Below the pieces are notes generated by a model, which had not been told where the DNA came from, ran no database searches, and worked only from the letters and a program-made list of their open reading frames with translations. 64,000 bases of DNA from an uncultured Faecalicatena sp. (GTDB lineage Bacteria; Bacillota; Clostridia; Lachnospirales; Lachnospiraceae): NCBI GenBank assembly GCA_902489075.1, contig CABTYO010000001.1:124001-188000 (forward strand), in the 5' to 3' direction. The translations under genes and the position numbers were made by a program. Of this stretch, positions 8,871-17,735 are shown piece by piece (position 1 is the stretch's first letter; every line of letters begins with the position of its first letter).

Positions 8871-9101
8871 ATGAGAAGAATGGAATTTACAATGGACAGG
8901 GATGGTCTGGTGGAGATCGGGCAGGAAGTGAACGTGATAGAGGGAAAACTCCCAAGTTCCTATTACTATACAATAGAGCATGCCATTGCCATGAGTGGAA
9001 ATTATCCGAACAGGGAACGGTTAAAGACTCTGCGCGGCAAAGTGGTGGATATCCAGTCAAGCCTGATGGGAAAAAGCGTGATCCTGGAATTTGATGAATA
9101 G
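8871..9101 (+). CDS. small conserved-looking protein of unknown function
   Basis: A 76-residue basic/acidic mixed protein (MRRMEFTMDRDG...) with no membrane segment or recognised domain. CAGGAG (8855-8860) lies 10 bases before ATG 8871; the frame opens a little earlier, but the earlier ATG has no ribosome binding site. It ends with LRGKVVDIQSSLMGKSVILEFDE, a beta-rich pattern that could be a small SH3-like barrel. A perfect terminator follows, which supports a real transcription unit. No function is proposed. Confidence 0.6.
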   Translation: MRRMEFTMDRDGLVEIGQEVNVIEGKLPSSYYYTIEHAIAMSGNYPNRERLKTLRGKVVDIQSSLMGKSVILEFDE

Positions 9102-9134
9102 CATGTAAAAGAACGGTTTTTATAAAAGCAGGAG

Positions 9135-9179
9135 AATAAGAGAAGCACCTGGAACTTAAATCCGGGTGCTTCTCTTATT
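9135..9179. terminator. bidirectional terminator
   Basis: A 15-bp perfect stem (9135-9149 with 9165-9179) with A-rich and T-rich flanks lies between the two convergent small genes. Confidence 0.9.
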
Positions 9180-9477
9180 TACTGTACACGATATGCATGC
9201 TGTTCTTTAAGGAGTCCTGCCATAAATCCTTCTTCTTTTCGTACATTTCATAGAGCCACTCAATTGCAGAATCCATCCCCTCATCTGACATGGGGAAGGA
9301 AGCATGCTCTTTGTCCTCATCAGGTGTCTTATCAAAAGACCAGGGTTCAGGAAAAACGGTGACTGTGAAGGTCTCTTTGCTCTCATCGGCCTGAAAATAA
9401 TAGCGCATGCCGCCGTGGCAGCCGGAGAACGGCTCTTTCTTTAAACCGCCGACCGGGATCAGCTTTTTGTCGATCAT
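9175..9477 (-). CDS. uncharacterised 100-residue protein
   Basis: The reading frame extends further upstream, but AAAGGAGG on the minus strand lies 8-9 bases before the ATG at 9477, which gives 100 residues beginning MIDKKLIPVGG. It contains GCHGGMRYYFQADES and FPEPWSFDKTPDEDK, with an acidic middle and a helical C-terminus. No domain is recognised. It lies next to, and divergent from, the EAL-domain gene, and its stop codon is inside the shared terminator. Confidence 0.65.
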   Translation of the reverse strand: MIDKKLIPVGGLKKEPFSGCHGGMRYYFQADESKETFTVTVFPEPWSFDKTPDEDKEHASFPMSDEGMDSAIEWLYEMYEKKKDLWQDSLKNSMHIVYSK

Positions 9478-9563
9478 AGATATGTTCCTCCTTTTGTGGA
9501 ATGTCACTATTTTACCATATGATTGCACCGGATGCACTATTTTTCCGGAATCTCTTTGTGACG

Positions 9564-9593
9564 TTGACGTTACTGTGAAAGATGGGATATAAT
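9564..9593 (+). promoter_or_regulatory. sigma-A type promoter for the EAL gene
   Basis: TTGACG (9564-9569), an 18-base spacer and TATAAT (9588-9593) lie about 45 bases before ATG 9639. Confidence 0.75.
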
Positions 9594-9638
9594 GGATATA
9601 ACGTACAGGTATCTTTCTCAATGTAAGAAGGTGAATAT

Positions 9639-11699
9639 ATGGACTCACTCGGAGGCGGCACATACACTTGCGCAATGGTAATCAATAAGCAGTATGAAAT
9701 TGTGCATTATAATCAGGTTATACAGCAGTACTATCCGGAGGTACAGAAGGGCGATTTGTGTTATCGGGCTCTGTGCGGGGAGGAGACTCCGTGCAGGGCT
9801 TGTCCGCTCACGAAGGAGAACGGTGAGATGACGGGCACGGTTTATAATGCACACCTTGGAAGGTGGATGGAAGTGAATGCTTCCTCCATGGAACTGCCGG
9901 ATGAAGGTGCCTGCAATATCGTGATTTCCAGAAGCAGAAAGGACGAGTACTGTCAGGATCAGCCTCACAGCCATGAGGATGGCATCGAGCGGTGCCAGCT
10001 GACAGGCCTATACAGGAAGGATGAGTTTTTCAGACAGGTTGAGAAGGTTCTCAGCTGGGACCAGGACGGGAAGTACTGTCTGGCTGCAGTCGATATCGAA
10101 CATTTCAAGCTGTTCAATGAATGGTATGGGGAGGATGCCGGTGACCGGTTTCTTGCGAATATCGGAAGACAGCTGCTTTTGTGTGAGGGTGAGCTTGGCG
10201 GAATCGCGGGATATATGGGATCGGATGATTTCTGTGTCCTTCTGCCGGATAAGGAGGAAGTCATTGAGCAGTTTTTAAAGCAGGTTGTGACTTATATCGG
10301 GCAGTACGACGGCGAGGTAGGTTTTCTGCCCGTATTTGGAATATATGAGATTAAGGAAAGATGGATACCAGTGAGTATGATGTATGACCGGGCGTCCATT
10401 GCCGTTGCTTCTGTGCGGGGAAATTATGCGAGAAGGGTCGGACGCTATGACTCCGTGATGATGCAGCAGATGGAGGAAGACCATGTGCTTCTTTCAGAAG
10501 TGCAGAGGGGATTGACTAAGGAAGAGTTTGTCGTGTATTTTCAGCCGAAGTGTAATATGGCGACGGGGAAGATCGTTGGATCAGAGGCGCTGGTCCGGTG
10601 GCAGCATCCTGAGCGGGGGCTGATCCTGCCGGGGGGATTTGTACCGCTTCTGGAAAAGAGCGGATTTATAGCAAGGCTGGACTGCTATCTGTGGGAGCGG
10701 GTTTGCAGATGCCTGAGAAGATGGCTGGATGCAGGATTAGATCCAATGCCTGTCTCTGTCAATGTATCGCGGGTCGATATCTATACAATCGATGTTGTGG
10801 AACATATCAGGAAGCTGACCAGGAAGTATGATCTGCCGTGCAGTCTTCTGGAGATTGAGATCACAGAGAGCGCCTATGCAGAAGAATACCAGATCGTCAC
10901 ACAGGTTGCGGAGGATCTCAGAAGTGCCGGATATACGGTATTGATGGATGACTTTGGAAGTGGCTACTCGTCTTTGAATATTCTAAAAGACATTAGTGTG
11001 GATATATTAAAGATCGATATGAAGTTCCTGGCCATGGATGAGCAGAGTGCAGGGAAAGGCCTTGGCATACTGGAGGCGATCACAGGGATGGCCAGGCTCA
11101 TCGGGATGCGGATGATTGCTGAGGGTGTCGAGACTGCAGCGCAGGTGAAGCTTCTGCTGGACATGAACTGTGTATATGGACAGGGGTATTATTTTTACAG
11201 ACCGTTATCGGAAGCGGCATATGAAGAACTGATGATGGATGAGAACAATTTTGACCACAGAGGCATCATGGCAAAGAAGATTAAGAATATCAGCATCAAA
11301 GAGCTTCTGACGGAGGGGATTTTCAGCGATACGGTGATCCATAAGCTGCTTGGCGGAGTTGGATTTTACAGGGTAAAGGATAACGAGATTGAATTATTAC
11401 AGGTAAATGAGCAATACTATAAAGTAACGGGTACGAATCCGGTGGATTTGGAGGAGAGGCGTATCTGCATCCTCAATGAGATCTGTGAGGAAGACAGAAA
11501 GGAAGCACTGGAGATCTTCCGGCGTGCAGACAGAGATGTACAGAATGGCGGAGAAGGAGATATCAGGCGTATGCGTCCAGATGGCGAACTGATCTGGATC
11601 CATCTGCGGACCTTTTTCATGAAAGAGGTGGACGGGGCAAGACTTTATTATGGCGCTGTCAGCAATGTGGCGGGACAGCCGGAGAGGAACGGGAATTGA
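9639..11699 (+). CDS. PAS-GGDEF(degenerate)-EAL-PAS cyclic-di-GMP protein
   Basis: A 686-residue cytosolic protein. Residues 1-100 are PAS-like, with a Cys cluster (CYRALCGEETPCRACPL) also seen in PAS sensors. Residues 121-275 are a GGDEF domain whose active-site loop reads GSDDF, so cyclase activity is doubtful. Residues 290-535 are an EAL phosphodiesterase domain with intact EALVRWQ, ITES, DDFGSGYSS, KID and EGVET motifs, so it probably hydrolyses cyclic-di-GMP. About residues 550-680 form a second PAS domain (EQYYKVTGTNP). AAGAAGGTG precedes the start, and it has its own promoter. Confidence 0.93.
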   Translation: MDSLGGGTYTCAMVINKQYEIVHYNQVIQQYYPEVQKGDLCYRALCGEETPCRACPLTKENGEMTGTVYNAHLGRWMEVNASSMELPDEGACNIVISRSRKDEYCQDQPHSHEDGIERCQLTGLYRKDEFFRQVEKVLSWDQDGKYCLAAVDIEHFKLFNEWYGEDAGDRFLANIGRQLLLCEGELGGIAGYMGSDDFCVLLPDKEEVIEQFLKQVVTYIGQYDGEVGFLPVFGIYEIKERWIPVSMMYDRASIAVASVRGNYARRVGRYDSVMMQQMEEDHVLLSEVQRGLTKEEFVVYFQPKCNMATGKIVGSEALVRWQHPERGLILPGGFVPLLEKSGFIARLDCYLWERVCRCLRRWLDAGLDPMPVSVNVSRVDIYTIDVVEHIRKLTRKYDLPCSLLEIEITESAYAEEYQIVTQVAEDLRSAGYTVLMDDFGSGYSSLNILKDISVDILKIDMKFLAMDEQSAGKGLGILEAITGMARLIGMRMIAEGVETAAQVKLLLDMNCVYGQGYYFYRPLSEAAYEELMMDENNFDHRGIMAKKIKNISIKELLTEGIFSDTVIHKLLGGVGFYRVKDNEIELLQVNEQYYKVTGTNPVDLEERRICILNEICEEDRKEALEIFRRADRDVQNGGEGDIRRMRPDGELIWIHLRTFFMKEVDGARLYYGAVSNVAGQPERNGN

Positions 11700-11736
11700 T
11701 AAGCAGTGGCATCCCCTCTTTTTGGGCAAAAGGAAA

Positions 11737-11758
11737 GAGTCACAACAAGTTGTGACTC
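11737..11758. promoter_or_regulatory. perfect 10-bp palindrome, candidate operator
   Basis: GAGTCACAAC and GTTGTGACTC are separated by two bases, about 55 bases before a TATAAT box (11813-11818). No T tract follows, so a protein-binding site is more likely than a terminator. The regulator is unknown. Confidence 0.5.
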
Positions 11759-11812
11759 AAAGGGGGAAAAAGTTTATGAAAAAGTGTTCTTATCTTTTGA
11801 ACATCTTTAGTA

Positions 11813-12003
11813 TATAATTTACTTGTGTAAAAAGTGTGTTGTATTTTTGAATGAATTGTAAACTTAGTAAAAATAAATTATGAAGAACCAGGAGAAAGGG
11901 ATCTGGTTCGGGATATGTGCCTGTCTGCCGGAGGTGGCGGATGGGCATATATCATTTCGCATAATCACAGGCAGTTGTGCCTGATACAGGAGGGAAGACA
12001 GCG
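11813..12003 (+). promoter_or_regulatory. -10 box and structured leader of the hydrolase gene
   Basis: TATAAT at 11813-11818 has a weak -35 (TTATCT, 17-base spacer). The following leader can fold: GATATG...CATATATC flanks CTGCC/GGCGG, and CAGGCA/TGCCTG forms a hairpin just before AGGAGGGA. TGCCTGT in the first half can also pair with ACAGGCA in the second, giving an alternative fold. No known riboswitch class is recognised. Confidence 0.4.
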
Positions 12004-12005
12004 GG

Positions 12006-13040
12006 ATGAAAAAGATCGGGAAGAAGATTGCTCTGGCGGCGGGAGTGCTGGGAATATTGGATTGTCTTGCAGTGGGAACCTTTTTTAACATGGCAGCGGG
12101 CAGGAAATGCGTGTTTTTCCGGGAGAAAAAGAGTGGAAAACACGCACGGAAGGATAAAGCGGAAAGTGGTGTGGATCAGAAAAAAGAAGTGCAGGCAGCG
12201 AAAGAACAGGGGATGAGGGAAGAAAAGGAATCCTGGGATGAGCTGGTACAAAGGGAGCGCAGTGAAGGGATTCAGTGGATCCGGGGAATGAACTGTGAAC
12301 AGGTGGAGATCAGAAGTGAGGAAGGATTCAGGCTTGCAGGAACTTATCTGGAGGCTGAGAATGCCAGGCGGATTGTAGTCTTGTTCCATGGCTGGAGGGG
12401 CTCCTGGGAGCATGATTTCGGTGCCTGTTTAAGATGGCTGTATGAGGAAGGGACAAGTCTTCTTCTCGTGGAGCAGCGTGCCCAGGGGGAGAGTGAAGGA
12501 AAGTATATGGGCTTTGGTATCCTGGAGAGGCGGGACTGCCATGCATGGCTTGACTGGCTGGAAAAGCGCAATGAAACCGGGATGCCTGTTTATCTGTATG
12601 GGGTATCCATGGGGGCTGCTACAGTTCTGATGGCAGCGGGAGAAGAACTCTCCGGGATGGTAAAAGGCGTGATTGCGGACTGCGGCTTTACATCTCCTTA
12701 TGAGATGGTATACCGGTTCGGACATACGAACTTTAAGCTGCCGGAGCATCCGATTATGGACGAACTGAACTGGGTATTTCGGAAAAGAGCGGGGTACGGC
12801 CTAAAGGAGTACAGTGCCCTGGAGGCGATGAAGCACTGCCAGGTGCCTGTCCTGTTCATCCATGGCAAAGCGGATACGTTCGTGCCCTATGAGATGAGCG
12901 TCCGTAATTATGAGGCATGCACGGCGAAGAAGAAGCTGCTGCTGGTGGACGGGGCGGAACACTGCATGAGCTATTTGAAGGAGACGGACAGGTATCAGCA
13001 GGCTGTGAGGGTGTTTTTCGAGGAGAATGAGAAAGCATAA
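12006..13040 (+). CDS. membrane-anchored alpha/beta hydrolase
   Basis: A 344-residue protein. A single N-terminal hydrophobic segment (about residues 8-30) is followed by a charged linker of about 60 residues and an alpha/beta-hydrolase domain. The catalytic triad is visible as GVSMGA (Ser nucleophile), HGKADTFVP (Asp) and GAEHCMSY (His), with oxyanion motif HGWRGS. It is probably an esterase or peptidase-like hydrolase held at the membrane; the substrate is unknown. AGGAGGGA lies 10 bases before ATG 12006. The MazG-like gene follows after 89 bases. Confidence 0.85.
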   Translation: MKKIGKKIALAAGVLGILDCLAVGTFFNMAAGRKCVFFREKKSGKHARKDKAESGVDQKKEVQAAKEQGMREEKESWDELVQRERSEGIQWIRGMNCEQVEIRSEEGFRLAGTYLEAENARRIVVLFHGWRGSWEHDFGACLRWLYEEGTSLLLVEQRAQGESEGKYMGFGILERRDCHAWLDWLEKRNETGMPVYLYGVSMGAATVLMAAGEELSGMVKGVIADCGFTSPYEMVYRFGHTNFKLPEHPIMDELNWVFRKRAGYGLKEYSALEAMKHCQVPVLFIHGKADTFVPYEMSVRNYEACTAKKKLLLVDGAEHCMSYLKETDRYQQAVRVFFEENEKA

Positions 13041-13129
13041 AGAACAGAAGGAACGGCTGTCCTTCCGACTGTATATAGGAGAGGGAAAGCTGTAACCAGA
13101 GAAAAGGGAAGAAAGGCTGGAATACGGAT

Positions 13130-13459
13130 ATGACAGATCAGATGACGACACTGGAAGAGGTGAAAAAATTTATTCAGGATTTTTCTGATGAGAGGGGATG
13201 GAGAAAGGACCAGAATGCGAAAGACCTTGTGATGGCGCTGACCGTGGAGGCGGCGGAGCTTTCCGAGATTTTTATGTGGCTGCATTCGGATGAGGCGGAT
13301 CAGGTCCGGGAGGATGAGAAGGAATTTGAGCATCTTAAGGAAGAGATTGCCGATGTATTCTGGTATCTCTGCCGGGTGTGTGAACATTTTGACGTTGACC
13401 TGGCTCAGGCTGTGGAGGAGAAGGCAGTGAAGAATGCACGGAAGTATCCTGTTAAATAA
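13130..13459 (+). CDS. MazG-like nucleotide pyrophosphohydrolase
   Basis: A 109-residue all-helical protein with the EAAEL...EEIADVFWYL pattern, the two acidic ExxE/ExxD helices that bind Mg2+ in MazG/RS21-C6-type (dCTPase-like) enzymes. It is a house-cleaning NTP pyrophosphatase that converts abnormal (d)NTPs to NMP and pyrophosphate. The ribosome binding site is weak (GAAAGG). A GC-rich terminator follows directly. Confidence 0.88.
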   Translation: MTDQMTTLEEVKKFIQDFSDERGWRKDQNAKDLVMALTVEAAELSEIFMWLHSDEADQVREDEKEFEHLKEEIADVFWYLCRVCEHFDVDLAQAVEEKAVKNARKYPVK

Positions 13460-13469
13460 GAGTAAGGGA

Positions 13470-13528
13470 GAAGCGCGCAGACGTGTGATGTCAAACGGTA
13501 TGATATCATGTGCCTGCGCGCTTCTTTT
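13470..13528 (+). terminator. terminator with long loop
   Basis: GAAGCGCGCAG (13470-13480) pairs with CTGCGCGCTTC (13514-13524), followed by TTTT. The 33-base loop can fold further. Confidence 0.8.
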
Positions 13529-13587
13529 CAGGTGCGGTGCAGCATGTTTTGTGGCATATTCTGTGACAGATTCGAATCAAGGAAGCG

Positions 13588-14637
13588 TCATCTGTGATTG
13601 CAGTACACTTTTCTGTATTCATTGGGGGAGCAATGATATTTGTCTGCAAATTTTTTATAAAAGAAACTTACATTTTCATATCCGGCCTGACTGGACACAT
13701 CTGTGACAGGAAGACCGGTATTTTTGAGCAGATTTGCGGCATACATCAGTTTTTGCTCCTGTACGAGATGCTTGAAGGTGACTCCGGTATATTTTTTAAT
13801 ATAGTTGGAGAGGTAATTTGCATTCATATTAAAAAATTCTGCGGTGGACTTTAAAGTACAGGTCAGAAAATTCTCTTCAATATAGCGCAGCAGGGGAATG
13901 ACATGTTCTTTTGTACCGTTTTGCTGTTCCCTGCTTAAGCACCGTCCGAAAATGTCGGTGAGTTCAAGAAGAATCAGGGTCATATAGCTGTCGATATAAT
14001 CTTTAAAATGAATACTGCGGTCATAATACTCACACAAAAATTCGGTGACAAAGATGGGAAGCCTGCGGCTCGTTTCGGAGGGGAAAAAGATATAGTTATC
14101 TTTGGCGTTCTGGTCATTCATTGTCCGGATAAAGAGCTGTGAGAGATAGCTGTCCTCTGAAAAACGGTTAAAGAAGTTCTGGTTCAGATAGCCCTTCATG
14201 ATGAGAAAGTTGATCAGGATATCATCTTCACCGCATGACTGACAGGAATGGACAACACCGCTGTTGATCAGGAGGCTCTGGCCTTTGGTAAGCGTGATTT
14301 CTTTTCCGGCTACGTTCAGGGTACAGGTGCCGGAATAGAGGTAGACCAGTTCGATCCAGTCATGTCTGTGGGCTGCTACCTCAGCATAACGGTCCTGTTT
14401 GATGACCAGGACGCCGTCCAGATAGCGGAATTCCTGAAGCATATTTTCATAGTATGCTATGTTCTGCAGCCTGGACAGATCAGATATAGGAGCAGATTCG
14501 AACTGATTTATGAGTTCATCGAACTCAGGGTTATGGGCAGCCAAGAGCTCTTTCAGGAGGGAATTGTACTGAACCCGGTTGCTAAGCTCTGCCTCCGTTG
14601 GTTTTCTTAAATATTCATCCAGGTGTGCAATATTCAT
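13588..14637 (-). CDS. AraC-family transcriptional regulator
   Basis: A 349-residue regulator. An N-terminal cupin ligand-binding region (HRHDWIELVYLYSGTCTL, GVVHSCQS) is followed by two C-terminal helix-turn-helix motifs (LKSTAEFFNMNANYLSNYIKK; VTDVSSQAGYENVSFFYKKF). It is divergent from the GH106-like gene, with 226 bases between the starts, and is the likely local activator responding to the released sugar. AAAGGCAGG on the minus strand serves as ribosome binding site. Confidence 0.92.
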   Translation of the reverse strand: MNIAHLDEYLRKPTEAELSNRVQYNSLLKELLAAHNPEFDELINQFESAPISDLSRLQNIAYYENMLQEFRYLDGVLVIKQDRYAEVAAHRHDWIELVYLYSGTCTLNVAGKEITLTKGQSLLINSGVVHSCQSCGEDDILINFLIMKGYLNQNFFNRFSEDSYLSQLFIRTMNDQNAKDNYIFFPSETSRRLPIFVTEFLCEYYDRSIHFKDYIDSYMTLILLELTDIFGRCLSREQQNGTKEHVIPLLRYIEENFLTCTLKSTAEFFNMNANYLSNYIKKYTGVTFKHLVQEQKLMYAANLLKNTGLPVTDVSSQAGYENVSFFYKKFADKYHCSPNEYRKVYCNHR

Positions 14638-14767
14638 AGTGATAACCTGCCTTTCTGCTTTCGATTTTTGACCTCATCAAGGAAGCTGCGAAGCGGATCT
14701 CGAATAGCTGCTTCAATTTGGCTTCGTTTTATTTAGTATAACAGAATCTGTAGTTTGGTCAATAAAC

Positions 14768-14830
14768 AAATGTAGAACCGTGATTAAAATGTACATTTGT
14801 ATACGATAAAATGATAGCATAAAATGTAGA
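14768..14830. promoter_or_regulatory. three AAATGTA repeats between divergent AraC and GH genes
   Basis: AAATGTAGA occurs at 14768-14776 and 14822-14830, and the palindrome AAATGTACATTT at 14787-14798. The last copy lies 34 bases before ATG 14864. They are candidate binding half-sites for the divergent AraC regulator. Confidence 0.5.
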
Positions 14831-14863
14831 CACCAAAGTAGTGATTTCATAAGGAGGAAAAGG

Positions 14864-17587
14864 ATGAACTATAAAGTAGAAAGATTGTTGAAAAATGAAG
14901 GGGAAAACTATATTTTTCCTTTTTTCTGGCAGCATGGGGAGACAGAGGAAGTATTGAGAGAATACATGGGGGTGATTGCCGACAGCAATATCGGGGCAGT
15001 CTGCGTGGAGAGCCGGCCGCACCCGGATTTTTGCGGGGAAAAATGGTGGCAGGATATGGATGTCATTTTAGATGAGGCGAGAAAGCGAAACATGAAGGTC
15101 TGGATTCTGGATGACAGCCATTTCCCGACCGGGTTCGCCAATGGTGCGATGGCAGATCAGCCTGATGAGCTCTGCAGACAGAGCATCTGCTGCAGGATTT
15201 ATGATTTGGAGGGGAAGGACAGAGTCCAGATCGGCAGGGAGAAAATCGAGCATCCGGATGCATTCCAGAAGTCTATGATTGAGAATTATACGATGGAACA
15301 GGATATCCGGGTATACGACGATGATGAACTGCTGGCTCTTTTTGCGGTACGTAAGGATGCCGTCGGCAATGGATTCGATGATCCGGCAGATCGGATTGAT
15401 TTAAAACCGATGCTGAAAGACAACCAGTTAGACTGGCAGGTACCGCAGGGAACGTGGAAAATTTACGCCCTTCATCTGTCCCGGAATCAGGGATACCACA
15501 GATCCTATATCAATATGCTGGACCGTGCTTCCTGCAGGGTGCTCTTAGATGCGGTCTATGAACCTCATTATGCACATTATAAAGAGGACTTCGGAACAAC
15601 GATCGCAGGATTTTTCTCTGATGAGCCAGAGCTTGGAAATGGACATATGTATGAGGTGAATGATCCCTTCGGCACTCCGAATGACTATCCGTGGAGCCGT
15701 GAGTTAGAAGAGAAACTGAAAGAAAAGCTGGGAGAAGATTATGCGGTCAGCCTGGCACTGCTTTGGGAGACACAGGCAGGCGCAGATGTCACGGCAAAGG
15801 CGCGTTATGCGTATATGGATGCGGTGACAGAGTTGGTGCGGGAAGATTTTTCAGAACAGATCGGTTCCTGGTGCAGGGAAAGAGGAGTGAAATACATAGG
15901 ACATCTGATTGAAGATGACAACCATCATACGAGAACAGGATCTTCATTGGGGCATTACTTCCGTGGCCTGGAAGGGCAGGACATGTCAGGAATCGATGAT
16001 ATCGGCGGACAGGTATTTCCGCAGGGAGAGGATATTCATTACGATTATGGCACGTTCCAGCACAGGAACGGGGAATTCTACCATTACATGCTGGGGCGGC
16101 TGGGTACTTCTGCGGCTGCGATTGAACCACGAAAACAGGGAGATTCTATGTGTGAGATTTTTGGAAATTATGGCTGGGAAGAAGGCGTGCGTTTAGAAAA
16201 ATACCTTGCGGACCATTTTCTGGTAAGGGGAATCAACCACTACGTTCCACATGCATTCAGTGCTAAGGAATTTCCAGATCCTGACTGTCCGCCGCATTTC
16301 TATGCACATGGGCATAACCCACAATACCGACATTTTGGAAGCCTGATGGCATATATGAACCGGGTGTGCAATCTGATCAGTGATGGGCGGCATACAGCAC
16401 CGGCCGCAGTCATTTATCATGCAGAAGGTGATTGGACAGGAGCACATATGACTGCTGATAAAATCGGGCATGTCCTTGCGGATGGTCAGGTGGAATATGA
16501 TTATATTCCGATGGATGTATTTGCGGACAGAGAGAAATACCATACAAAGATTGAGGAACATGTCCTGAAAGTCAATACTCAGGAGTACAAGGTGGTCATT
16601 GTGCCTTATATGCAGTACGTGACAAAGGAAATTGTAAGGGCGGTCAAAGAGATGGCTGGGAAAGGGATTCCTGTGCTGTTTATCCAGGATTTCCCGGAGG
16701 GGCTGTGCGATACGGCGGCGTCAGAGATTTCCGAGGATAAAGCGGTCATTCTTGATATGAAAGAAGCGGCGAAAGTGGCAGCGCTTGATGAGCTGGGAAG
16801 TGTGGTCCATAAGATGGGGATTCCGGAAGTGGTGATTTCCCCTGAAAACAACCGGATCCGGTACTATCACTATGTACATGAGGACGGAAGTTCTGTGTGG
16901 ATGTTCGTTAACGAAGGGACGCAAATTTACAATGGAGTGATCAGATTCTGCGAAGGAACGGAGCTTGATGGTGAAGTTTATCTTTACGATGCGTGGGATA
17001 ACTGCATCGAGCCGGTAGAGATGGAGGAACGTGCTCTTAAGCTGGAAATAGAACCGTTGAAAAGCAGGATAGTTGTTTTTGATCATACTGCTGCTTCGGA
17101 AGAAGTTGAAAATGTGAAGAAAGAAAAAATCTATGATAGGCCTGAGGAAAAGAAGGAAAAGCTGGAATTCTCTGGGAAATGGAAGAGAAGTATATGTACC
17201 AGTGTTGAATATCCGGCATTTGTAAAAGAGAAAGAAATTAAACTTCCAGACTGTCTGGCAGAGGAGGAACCGGAGTTTTCTGGATTTGTGCGCTATGAAA
17301 ATACTTTGGAAGTGAAAAAGGGAGATCAGGTTTATCTTGAAATCACAGATGCACACGAAGGCGTGGAGGTATTCGTCAATGAAGTAAGCCTCGGGATTCA
17401 GATTGTTCCGGTATATCGGTTCGATCTGTCGGATAAACTGGAAGACGGGGAGAATCGGATCAGGATAGAAGTCGCTACCACACTGAACCGGCAGATGGCG
17501 AAGATTACAAATGTGATGGGGCAGGTGAAAGAGGCAACCGCTCTGTCCGGGATCACCGGGGAAGTTGTGGCCTGGAGAGTAGAATAA
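14864..17587 (+). CDS. GH106-like glycosyl hydrolase (putative alpha-L-rhamnosidase)
   Basis: A 907-residue cytosolic enzyme with no signal peptide. The first 400 residues form a TIM-barrel-like domain with AVCVESRPHPDFCGEKWW, VWILDDSHFPTGFANG and FFSDEPELGNGH (a likely catalytic Glu). A middle domain follows, with a terminal galactose-binding-like beta sandwich (DQVYLEITDAHEGVEVFVNE, residues about 820-900). This layout resembles GH106 rhamnosidases and their uncharacterised relatives. The family call is from motif memory and is less certain than the hydrolase call. AAGGAGG (14851-14857) sits 6 bases before ATG 14864. The adjacent AraC and the GH78 rhamnosidase downstream fit rhamnoside use. 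Confidence 0.7.
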   Translation: MNYKVERLLKNEGENYIFPFFWQHGETEEVLREYMGVIADSNIGAVCVESRPHPDFCGEKWWQDMDVILDEARKRNMKVWILDDSHFPTGFANGAMADQPDELCRQSICCRIYDLEGKDRVQIGREKIEHPDAFQKSMIENYTMEQDIRVYDDDELLALFAVRKDAVGNGFDDPADRIDLKPMLKDNQLDWQVPQGTWKIYALHLSRNQGYHRSYINMLDRASCRVLLDAVYEPHYAHYKEDFGTTIAGFFSDEPELGNGHMYEVNDPFGTPNDYPWSRELEEKLKEKLGEDYAVSLALLWETQAGADVTAKARYAYMDAVTELVREDFSEQIGSWCRERGVKYIGHLIEDDNHHTRTGSSLGHYFRGLEGQDMSGIDDIGGQVFPQGEDIHYDYGTFQHRNGEFYHYMLGRLGTSAAAIEPRKQGDSMCEIFGNYGWEEGVRLEKYLADHFLVRGINHYVPHAFSAKEFPDPDCPPHFYAHGHNPQYRHFGSLMAYMNRVCNLISDGRHTAPAAVIYHAEGDWTGAHMTADKIGHVLADGQVEYDYIPMDVFADREKYHTKIEEHVLKVNTQEYKVVIVPYMQYVTKEIVRAVKEMAGKGIPVLFIQDFPEGLCDTAASEISEDKAVILDMKEAAKVAALDELGSVVHKMGIPEVVISPENNRIRYYHYVHEDGSSVWMFVNEGTQIYNGVIRFCEGTELDGEVYLYDAWDNCIEPVEMEERALKLEIEPLKSRIVVFDHTAASEEVENVKKEKIYDRPEEKKEKLEFSGKWKRSICTSVEYPAFVKEKEIKLPDCLAEEEPEFSGFVRYENTLEVKKGDQVYLEITDAHEGVEVFVNEVSLGIQIVPVYRFDLSDKLEDGENRIRIEVATTLNRQMAKITNVMGQVKEATALSGITGEVVAWRVE

Positions 17588-17735
17588 CAAAGGGGTCAGA
17601 CCCTTTTGCAGCCCGTTTTCCGAGTTGTTTCAAACAACTCGGAAAATAGTGCTCAAAAGGGCAGCCCCTATATTTATTGTGCCAATTGTTTGAGAAAACT
17701 CGGAAAACGGCGGTCAAAAGGGTCTGACCCCTTTG
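17588..17735. repeat. 148-bp inverted-repeat element with nested hairpins
   Basis: Perfect 21-bp terminal inverted repeats lie at 17588-17608 and 17715-17735 (core GGGGTCAGACCC). Inside, 17613-17626 is the exact reverse complement of 17697-17710, and 17616-17628 also pairs with 17634-17646, so two folds compete. No transposase is encoded. The ends resemble terminators (T runs) for both flanking genes. A second, single-arm copy lies at 22851-22871. Confidence 0.85.

Noticed and set aside
13434..13706. 90-codon plus-strand frame after the MazG-like gene
   Set aside because: It runs through a terminator and antisense to the AraC gene; it is a shadow frame.
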